Assembly: GCF_000003815.2 (NCBI RefSeq)
Contig: NC_049984.1
Span: 25,167,344 to 25,231,343, forward strand
Reading direction: 5' to 3'
Length of the DNA stretch: 64,000 bases
DNA from: Branchiostoma floridae
Lineage: Eukaryota > Chordata > Leptocardii > Amphioxiformes > Branchiostomatidae
Part shown: positions 30,719 through 41,600 of the stretch, piece by piece
Layout of the letters: every line of letters begins with the position of its first letter
How positions within the stretch are numbered: position 1 is the first letter of the stretch
The notes under the pieces: model-generated
Seen by the model: only the letters and a program-made list of their open reading frames with translations
What the model was told of the DNA's origin: nothing
Database searches by the model: none
Translations under genes and position numbers: made by a program

Positions 30719-33700
30719 TCAGTAAAAACCTTTAGGAAAGTGGGTCTTGAAAAAGAAGGTATTGTTTTTACTGTCATGACTGAACACTCTCAAGGACTTT
30801 GTAACAAAGACATCGAGGTACGTGTTTGCTGTAACAGTCACTGTCGTAATAGTAGTGGTCTCTACCGGCCACACCCTGCCCCCTGCGCTAAAAGGGTGTG
30901 GCGGAGTCGGCACGGAAGACGCGTTTGCCACTGTCGTGTTACACCACGGCAACGTCGTGTTTAGAGGTAGAGAGCCATTCGCGGCCCACGGTACACAATC
31001 TGGAGGGTAGCTGGCGTAAGGATTGGGCACGCACTCCCGGACCACCACCCCAACGGTTAGAATTCCAAGGCAAGCAACCACGGCTAAAAGTCTTCTACAT
31101 ATCATCACCTTAAAAGGAAGCTTCTCCAGACTTAGTACCATAACTTCAGGTGTTTCAGATACTAAATCTTCGCTACTTAGAGATTCCAAGAGTGGTTCTG
31201 TATCTGTTGAACCGGTTTCTTGTGAGAAGTATTGGGAGTCTTCTCCCTGCATTTCAGATAGTTCTCTGTTGAGTGGTGGAGGTGTAGTGGAATCCGCATC
31301 TTCTTCTGTAGATTGCACAAGACTGTCTTGTGAGGGATCCAAGCTCTCGGAAGAAGCTGTGACACTTTGCAACTCTTGAGCATCTGAGAGATAAGAAAAG
31401 TAGTACATGATTGTAATGATATTTGATTAAGTTCACTGCGTCTATGATTATATTAAAAATAGTAAATGTAAAGCAGTCAATCCTCAGCCTGAGAGATGAG
31501 TGAATGAATGAGTGAGTGAATGAATGAATGAAGACTTTATTGCACATTAATTCTACAGGATACAACGTACTGCAACAACAAACTACGTTTTTTTGTTACC
31601 TAGTAGTGCAATAGTAAATATATAAATTAAAAGCAACTTCGCAACTGAGTGTTTTAGTCAATCACGCCGCGGGCCACACCCTACTATTCCCATGACTGAG
31701 TTGGGTTCTTTTAAATGCAGAGATTTGATACTTGAGGCTTATATCTCACTCAGCTCTATCAAACATAAATTTGTGCAGAAAAAATTGCCATCTTTTTATA
31801 CGCAAGTATTAGTCATGGCATAATTTTTGCAGCTACGTCCTCCTTTTTAGAAAGAAAAAATAATCCCTTTAAGTGAGATGATACAAAGCTAGCATCTTAT
31901 TCTTAAACTGAAGAAAAGTTATCAAACTTACTATCCCTTCCTAAATATCCATTCTGAAAGCTGATAGTGTCTTCTTTGTCGAGTTCTTTGTCCCCTGCGA
32001 CACTGCTATTACAGTGGTTTGAATCCTCCTCAGTTTTGACCCCTGCCATGCTCTGTGCCTTGAGTGTCTCCTGTTGCCAGTCCATACGAGCGACGGTGAT
32101 TAGGAAACACACACACTGGAACATGGTGGCGATCCCAAGCCCAAAGTAAAGCCCTAAAATGGAACACATGGGTTAACAACTTTCAACAAGCTCAACTTTA
32201 CAAAGCAGAAAAGTTACCCTCTCTTATCTTTTGTCTTGAAAGACATTTGATTTTCCTATATCTGCCATGCAGGAATTGCCACGTCATGATGTATTTGAAT
32301 TTGCACTTCAGGTCCATTGAGATAACATGTGAGCTACTGTTAATCTCACCAACAAAAGCAGATAACAAAACATCTCTTAGTATCAGAGATATTTGAGTTG
32401 TTATCGTCCCAATGAGCAAATACACACTATGCTGTTGTACATGTAATTAATAACTTAAAACTTAAACCAAAGAATTTTAGCACTGCCAAACTGCCAGTCT
32501 TTCTTTCTTTCATCGTTACATAATGTCACAGACTGTTTTTCACTGGGGTCACGAGGGAGGTAAGCATCAGATAAAATATAACAGACTTACACATTACATT
32601 GAGTCTTAATAAATATATCAAGTTGAACATATATCACTAACGTTACACATACATGGTACAAAACATTAGTAGAGCAAAAGCTCAGTGTTCATAGTCCGTT
32701 CGTTTTGGTCATTACTTTTACTTCAAGAGTGACTCTTAAAGCAGGTAAGATTTGAAGCCGTACGTGTGCCTGGCGGAAGGTTGTTCCAGACATGGGGTAC
32801 ATTGTAGGCTATCAATCTTCTGAAGGTCTCTTCTTTAGGTTTACTGATGAGTTAACTGTAAACGTTAAATGAGAAATTCCATGTGTGAGACCAAACCTTT
32901 CACTCCCAGATGAAGCACAAACATGAAGAGCCCCACAAAAGGCAGCCCCAGCAGGTAGAACCCTGTGAAGGTGATGATGGCCCCCAGCTTCTGTTTCCCA
33001 CAGCCTCGCAGTATGCCAGCACAACCCGCCTGCAACACACAAACATGGTTTCATCCTTCATCCTACGCAGGGACATCCAATGGCAAAACCACCTGTCTGG
33101 ATGTACCCTGCTTTCTCAACCGTCACTCTTGGTTACTGTGGGCGTCGCCACTTACCAGCTGTCAGCCAATCAGAGAATATGCCTTTCAGTTTTGAAAACC
33201 TCATTGATATTTATAAGCAGGGTGGTCAGGAACTCAGGGTGATGGTTGAGAAAGCAGGGGTTTTTATATCCATACAAAAAGGATGTTCCTGCATACTTAG
33301 GAGGATGTGTTTCATCCTTTGTTGATTCTGTTTTCATTAAAATTAGTGCCCACTATCTTGAAATTGAGAAGGCCAGTACAAGAAGCTACCTGTGTGTGAA
33401 AGAACATGTCAAACATGGTGGAAGACAATTTCATTTGAAAGTCAACAGTTTGTTCTACGATCGCAAAAGAAAAGAGCTGTTTGAAGAGGCCACTAAATTC
33501 CATCCAAATTTCTTCACACTCACTGACATAATGAATACGATTCTCCTACCAAAATCACAAAACCAACACATAATAGAAAAGGTGGGATCTTTCGTTGTCT
33601 TCGGAATAGAAGTTGAAATTGGGAAGGGCACTTTACACAAGAATGGGATTGGAACTATACAACTGTATATATACATGCATGTATGGCCTCTAAGTCTAGC

Positions 33701-35664
33701 TGCAAGCAAATTGTCTAACCTTCCCCTTATGGGGGAACTGCAGAATGATAATCCGGGTAGTGAGCGTGGCATACCTGTACTGTATCTGCCAGTTGTGTCA
33801 CACAAACAATGGGTAGCACTTCTGCGATAAGGCTCACAACCTCCCTAAAGAAACAAATTCAATAATACAGTTACTACCCTCCGGTTTAATTGGGGAAATC
33901 ATCTAGTACTTCAATTTGGGACAACCTTCGACATTTCAGTAATGTTAAACCCAAATGGCTTAGTATCACACATGTTAGGTAAAATGAGTTTCAGACTATG
34001 TAGCAGCCATTGATGATTCCAAATGACTAGCCAAATTCTGCATAATTCTGGGAACTGGAGCCAGAATTCTAGAAACTGGAGCCAGAATTCTGAGAACTGA
34101 AACCAGAATTCTGGTTCAGGTGTTCCCTCAGTTCCGTGAAATGAAGTTCATTGTTGAGCAGCCAGCTAGGTAGCAAATCTTGGGGAGAGGGGTCTTCTAG
34201 GCGCATGCTCCCTAGGGAAATCTTAATCTACTGAAAAGCTATTTCCTGATTAATAGTTTGTCACACTTGATTGCATTGATGAAAATCGCAGATTTTGGCA
34301 TCAGGTTGCAGCCAGGGATTTGCGCTTTCAGAATCAAAGTCATCCGACATCGAATTTTGTGATGATTAGAAAAGGATTCATATTGATTTGCCAGAAAAGT
34401 TTTGTGTCACTGTTTATAGCCTGATAAGAATGTCAAAAAGTCTGTCAAGTGGGACAGAATATTTGTATGTCAATCCCTTGCAGGCGACAAAAATCCAGAC
34501 AATAACAGTTTACTTTGCATTGTTTCACAACATTGTTTACCATCAATTCATGATGCAACTACAAGTGACAATGAAGCCATTGGACTGTGCTACTCACTTG
34601 TCACTGGAGAACACGTAGCCAATCACATGACGTGATGACAACAGAACAATCCCCGCAAAGACGGCATAGCAGCCTGTTGTGGTAGGAACAGTCAGTGCAT
34701 CTTATTCAAGTACCAAATGCAAAACTGTACATTGAGAAAATAACTGGTACTAATCAAAAATCAAATTATCTGATCTGTATGTTTTTCAACCTCCTGTAAC
34801 ACTTGCACTGTCTGGAAAGTTGGAATTAGGCATCAATGTCCACTAATTTTCTAATGTAATAAAAGTATGCATATGTCTAGGGTCTAACATGTGTAATTTT
34901 TCTATGATTGACCACTTTGCCAGCCTCTAGTTACTGTTCAAAGTGTATCAAAGTGAGCCAGTATTTTTTGGTACCTCCATGAGAAATGGAACTTTTGTGT
35001 GTTTTTTTGTATGTTACTCTCTTTTTGTCAATTTGTAACACAAATTAAAGTTATATCTTCACACTCAGTCACTTAAGTCACATATGGACAGACATGTTTC
35101 ATTGATACAACATTGTAATAAGTTTGAACTTACAGAAACTGAAGATGCCGACTTTAGCAGACAGCTTGGCCTGCGCAGCATTGCCTGCTCCCAGTTCATT
35201 CCCCACCCTGATGCTGGCTGCTATCCCCATGCCCATGGGCATCTGTGTGCACAATGAAATAATAATTTTTTAAAGGTTCTAGCTGGGAGTCAATGTGCAG
35301 ATGTTGGCACATTGGCGCACCAAATCCGTAGTGTGTTTTGGCACGTGCTTGAGGTGTGGCTCTCCTCAAACACGGAACTATTTAACGTCGTATCAGAGGA
35401 ATGGACCTAACAGAAGTTAGGTACTGATTTGCAGCTGTGTGAAGGGAGGAAAGTCGGGTTAAGTGCCTTTCCCAAGGGCACAATGTCAGCAGTATATCAA
35501 GGTCCATGTGCTTTTACTAGTTTTAGAACACTGAGTTGAAGACACCATAGAGGCCATGCAGTGTGGGTATGTTTGTTTTGTTGACTGTGTACGTACCATG
35601 TAGTTAAGGCCATTGATGGTGATGATGATTCCCTGAGCAGCCAAATCCACTGTCCCGATCAGTC
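30719..35664 (-). CDS. SLC47A: MATE exons 11-17: C-lobe, final helix and glycosylated tail
   Basis: Exons 35597-35664 (GLIGTVDLAAQGIIITING), 35134-35242 (MGIAASIRVGNELGAGNA), 34598-34673, 33775-33844 (VVSLIAEVLPIVCVTQLAD), 32897-33029 (AGILRGCGKQKLGAIITFTG), 31932-32153 (GLYFGLGIATMFQCVCFLI) and 30719-31383. After helix 12 comes an acidic Ser/Thr/Glu-rich loop of about 120 residues, then a hydrophobic helix (MICRRLLAVVACLGILTVGV), then a tail of about 100 residues. The tail contains four N-x-S/T sequons (NGS, NTT, NTT, NAS). SLC47 proteins have 13 helices with an extracellular C-terminus, so these sequons would face outside. From a by-eye alignment, human E300 is replaced by Thr and E389 by Asp. 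Confidence 0.9.
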
Positions 35665-38600
35665 CTGGGGAAAAAATGATATACCATATATTATGTTTAG
35701 TGTCTGTAATAATTATACCCTGTAGTGTTTGACTGTACACCTTGTACTTTCTGTACCCCAGTAGTGTCCGCATCCCCTGAAGTGTCCGTACCCCCAGTAG
35801 TGTTCATACCCCCAGAAGTGTCCGTACCCCAGAAGTGTCCGTACCCCAGAAGTGTCCGTACCCCAGAAGTGTCCGTACCCCAGAAGTGTCCGTACCCCAG
35901 AAGTGTCCGTACCCCAGAAGTGTCCGTACCCCAGAAGTGTCCGTACCCCAGAAGTGTCCGTACCCCAGAAGTGTCCGTACCCAAGAAGTGTCCGTACCCA
36001 AGAAGTGTCCGTACCCCAGAAGTGTCCGTACCCCAGAAGTGTCCGTAGCCCCAGAAGTGTCCGTGCCCAAGAAGTGTCCGTACACCCTGCAGTGTCCATA
36101 CCCCCTATATATAGTATATACCATCCATAACTCCATGTTAGGTTCAATACAAAAGCTACATAATTGCTACAAATCTGAATCTACCACCTGTCCTTCATGA
36201 TTGACAATAAAACTATTTCCAAACAAATTTCCACCTAGATTCTGGTCTTGCTAAGGTTCCATTCCAACTCATATACTTAAGATAACAGTTACTCAAAGCA
36301 ATTAAAGTATAGATTTTGAATGTCACTAGCTGTCTGGCAGGACGCTAACTGAGATGTTCAAAGCCTTTCCGCATTCTATTCCTGTTGCTTGAAAGTAATA
36401 AGAGTTATATTACAAACCTTTAGCTTTGTTCTATCAACACAGCTGCTATATTGCTACACTGCCTATGTCCAGACTTTCCATGACGTACAAAATGACCAAT
36501 TAACTGGTGGATGTACCGACTGATAAGTATCTAATACCAGCTCAAAAAAGAACAAGAAACAGTCATACCTTCAAATACCAGAGTTAACAACCTAGGATTA
36601 ATGTGTTCAAAATTCGTATTTTCCCAGAGCTATCGCACTACCAAAAATGCATTTTCTTTCTTTCTTGTTTTTTCTTGTACCAAGACATTTTTGTCTTCAT
36701 ATAAGATTTTTTTCCTGACTATAAGAAAACAGATTTGTCCACGAATTAAGCAATTTTTTACTTACTGAATTTTCTTGAAGCAAGACTATATTTCTTACAG
36801 GTATCTCATAAAGTTTAACTAGAATGTTAGTCTTACAGTAAGATTTTTTTTATAAAGTTCTTGTGCCTATATTCTTTTACTAATATATTGTCATTTGAAG
36901 CCTTGTGTTCAAAAATCCTTTTCTCACATGAAGATCAGAAAGTCTTTTTGCCTAGAAACATTTTCTTACTTTGAAGATTGGTGCTCTTACAGCAAGACTG
37001 TCATTCTTACTTCAAGAGCACAATTCTTGATACCTAGAATTATTTTGAAATTCTTACTTTCAAGATTGGTGTTCTCACAGCAAGAATTGAAATTCTTACT
37101 TTGAAAATTGGTGTTCTTACACCAAGAATACATTTCTTACCTCAAGAGCGCACTTCTTATTGTCTAGAAATATTTTCTTACTTCCAAGATTGATTTTCTC
37201 ACACAAAAGAATTAATTTCTCATATCAAGAGTAAAATTCTTTATTGCCTAGATACATTTCTTCTTTCCAAGACTGCTATTCTTACAACAAGAATACCTTT
37301 CTTACTACAAGTGCACAATTCTAATTGCCTAGAAATATTTTCTCAGTTTCAAGATTGGCATTCTTAAAACCAAGATTAAATTTCTTATAACAAGAATAAC
37401 TTTCTTACATCAAGACAACAATTCTTATTCCCTAGAAACATTTTCTTACTTTCAAGATTTGTGATCTTATACCAAGATTAAATTTCTTATATTAAGAATA
37501 ACTTTCTTACATCAAGACAACACTTCTTATTGGCTAGTAATATATTCTTACTTTCAAGATTGGTGTTCTTATACCAAGACTAAATTTCTTACGGCAAGAG
37601 TAACTTTCTTACAGCAAGAGCACAATTCTTATTCCCAGAAATATTTTCTTACTTTCAAGATTGGTGTTCTTATACCAAGATTAAATTTCTTATATTAAGA
37701 ATAACTTTCTTACATCAAGAGCACACTTCTTATTGCTAGAAATATTTTCTTAATTGTTCTTACAACAAGAGTAACTTTCTTAAATCAAAATCACACTTCT
37801 TATGGCCTAAAGATATTCTCTTACATCTGAGATTAATATACTCTTACACCAAGATCAAATTTCGTACACCTATAGTGACCTAGGGTACTACTTTGCTGAG
37901 CTAATATTGAAGTTTTTGTATTAGCAACATCTTGCTATCTTTAAGTTCAAGACTGAATTTCTTACACCTACAAACATAGAAAAGTTTCTTAAAGTAAGAT
38001 TGAGGTTTTTGTATCACGAACTGGTCAATGTTGCTGTTTATATAGTTGTAAATATATTTCCAATCATACTCATGTCCATCAATAAGTTTCATACCAGATT
38101 TGGGGGCATTTTTTTCCCTATGAACCATTATTTTAAAGATTGCGACATTATTGCAGATACCAACAGATTTAGATTATATATGATGCTTGCTTATAAAAAT
38201 CCATTTTCCTGATACTGAGCATACTAATGACTTAATTATTGTCCTTCTAAAACAGCACCATTACTGCTGTAATGTTGTTGGTGATGGTATCATAATCATA
38301 ATACATGTCACTTGTTCTTGTTGAAAGCTTTTCCAAAGTTGAGATGGGGGCATCCTCTTTGGTCCAACTGGTTTCCACGCCTAGAACAACACAGACAGTT
38401 TAGGAACAAACAATTCCCTGATGAATGCCCCCTCCCCCATAAGGATTTTGGACATCAACATCTCTATACTTTCCCTTCCTTAAAAATATCATACTTACGT
38501 CTTAGTGTTTTGGAGGAATTCATGCAAGTGTTCACTTCTACATTCTGCAATTACTGGTCGCCTTATCATGAATATGCTACCAAAGAAATGTGAAATTAAA

Positions 38601-41600
38601 ATACTTTGAAAACCAAAATGGCTGACGTACCTGAATAGATAATGTTCCAAGCTTGACTTCGGCTTTGGTTGCATTTTGGAGCTTAGAAATGCGCGGCCAT
38701 GTTGAAAACAGGGTCCCAGGTGATACAGGCAAGTGTCCTAAAGAAAATCTACCATATCTGTGCCCTGTATTTGTAAGATCTAATGCACATCAGACAAATA
38801 AACCAGGAGAGGCAGTTTGCATGCAAGCTGCAACTGTCTAGAATTTGAAATTTGCAGCAAAGGATGATGGGAGTAATTTCCCATGATCCTTAGCAAAATT
38901 GTTGTCTTATTACCAGAAAAATATAGAATTAATTTCTTAAACTCTGATCTGATATTGAGAAAATAGACAAAAACTATGCTGGTTCCAACTAATTGTTCTT
39001 TACATCTTGATAGACACATGGATTATGATAAACAGTGTCTGCCAAGAAGGTCAATGGAAAAGTTTCTATATGTGCTAGTTTTTATTAGATTTTTTTAATA
39101 AAAACAACAATCACGAACATTCAAGAGTCTTATGCTAGTCAAAGCTTGTTCTGTAATTTCCTGTTTTGTTATTAGTATTCAGTCAAGTAAGTCAAGGACC
39201 ATACTCTTGTACCTGAGTTCTTAATTATCTAAAATTAAGATAAATTATGCAAATCCTCCAGATTTCTAGAACACTCGTGAACGCTAACATGGCTAATGTT
39301 ATATGAGAAATACTTTCTTCACTTAGGAAAAAAAATGCGTTTATCAAAGTTTCTGGATACAAAAGACAAGAACATTCAAGATTATTATTCCAGTAATTCC
39401 TTGCACTTTATCTTGTACTTAAATTATCTTGAATGTTCTTGTTTTTCTGAGCAGAAAAGCTTATACCTGAGGAAATGTAAGAACGAAATTCTTGTTTTTT
39501 CTTAAACATTCCCCAAAAAGCAAGAATAGAGTTTCTTGATGTTTCTTGATATGTGAAACAAGAAAATTCAAGACTTTTGTTCCAGTAACTACTTGTTTTT
39601 ATATATTGATGTTCTTGTTTTTTTCTTACTATAAGAAAATCAAGAGGGGGTAGGGAAAAATTTTTGTACTTTCTTAAATATGGCAAGAATTTCAGTCTTC
39701 ATACAAGAATACCAAGAATATTTGACTTACATTTCTTGAAAATTCTAAGGGGAAAAAGTATTTTTGAGAAATTATTTCTTAGCTTAAGAAAAGTAAGGAC
39801 ATTTCTCTTGTTATAAGAATTTACAAGAAAATGGTCTTCGAATGATCTCTTTCGTTTTTTCTTATTCATTCTTATTTCTTCTTGAAATTTCTTCATGCAA
39901 GCACATGTGTCCACGAATTAAGTAAAATGTTACTAACCAAGACAAAACAAGACAAATATTTTTGGTAGTGCGTGGAGTGGAATTTGTTATCACCAAGTAC
40001 AGTAGGGGCATCTTCTCTTGGTAGTTTTAAAGAACGCTTGCAGATAGATATGCAAAAGTTAGGAGTGACGGGTCGTTCGGTGTAACATAACCAGCTGCTG
40101 CCGCGCCGCGTGCCTGCAAAGCTGTTGTGTTACGACGAATGGCAGTTTTACCGGCTACAGATACAGATACACTTACCAGTGAGGAGGGTTCCTATCTCAT
40201 AGGTCCACCACTCAAGACACACCATGAGCATGCCTGCCACAGCCAGCCGTACGTACACCCCCCACTCCTGTAGGCAGTCAACTCTCCAGCCTGGGGATCA
40301 ATGGTTCATAATCAATCAATCAAGACGATCAACCAATCACAGCCTTACATACACTCCCCACTCCTGTAGGCAGTCAACTCTCCAGCCTGGGGAATCATCA
40401 ATGGTTTATGATCAATCAATCAATCAATCAATCAATCATAGCCTTACATACACCCTGACTCCTGTAGACAGTATTTGATCAATCAATCATAGCCTCACAT
40501 AACCCCCACACCCCACTCCTGCAGATAGTCACTTCTCCAGCTGAGGAATCAATGGTCAAATTAACCAATCACAGCCTTACATCATTCATTTGATTGATCA
40601 ATCATAGCCTTAATTACACCTCCTACTTCTGATATACCTATTCTATATTCTACAACAACTCTATTTGGCATATTTACATATTTCAACCATACCACAGGTG
40701 TGGGTTCAAATATTTTGCTTTTCCTGAATCAGATTTTTCTTCTTCTTCTCCTCCAGTCAAATCTTCAAATTGATTCATCTCTACCATTATTGGGCCAAAT
40801 AACCTGACATTTGGCTTTGAACTTACCGTGGGAAACCAAACTCCTAAGAGGCGGCGCGCAAAGAGTTACGGATCCTCGTCTGCCACACGCACACCTGCAA
40901 CTTTACACCCGCCCAACTACCAGCTGGCCCCACTTACGCTAGCCCCCAACTTAATCGCTTGCCATAGACATAGTTGAGGCCAGCTGTATTGCCAGGTGGG
41001 CAGGTGTTGCGGCGGGCGGGGTGCTGAGATCGCACTGGCGCACCGGCTCTTATGACTTTGATTTTCTCAGGGTAATTTTAACTGGAAGTGAAGACTCCAT
41101 TCTCGCCAGGGGGTTGACATTTTTCAATTCACTTTTGGAACAGTCCATTTTTGCATGGGGTGAGAGATGGTTGAAATATGCTGTCTGCTTGGAAATGTCT
41201 AATATTAGGTAGGTTTTTATCATATCCAAAAGCAAGGGTGCAGTACCTGGCCAAGTCTGTAGGTGGAGCTTCCGCACACGTATGTACACAAATATGAAGA
41301 AACACAGCAGATATTGGGTGACCCCAGTAGCAATAGCAGCTCCCCTGGGAAACAAAAAAAGACTTGGTAAGATATTTCATTTTTGATGGAAAATCAATTA
41401 TAGCAATACTAAGTCTTAACATTTTCAAGTTAACACTGTGACAGCCTTTGCATGAACTTGCTACCTCTAAAAAAACATAGCAGATGTATTAGTTCTCACT
41501 CACACAATAATGTCAGCATTGTGAAAAATCTGCAGTACAAAATGTATATAAGGAAGGGAAACTGTACAAACTGAATATGGGAGTTGGACTAGATTCAAGC

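Noticed and set aside
30740-31379. Plus-strand ORFs of 60-118 codons
   Set aside because: Antisense shadows of the terminal MATE exon, which has family-consistent coding content on the minus strand.
35746-36108. CRISPR-like array
   Set aside because: Units are directly adjacent 17-mers without unique spacers, in an animal intron.
35697-36200. Several overlapping ORFs with repeats such as YGHFWGTDTSGVRTLLG
   Set aside because: Artefact of the 17 bp minisatellite, open in many frames at once; no splice or start context.
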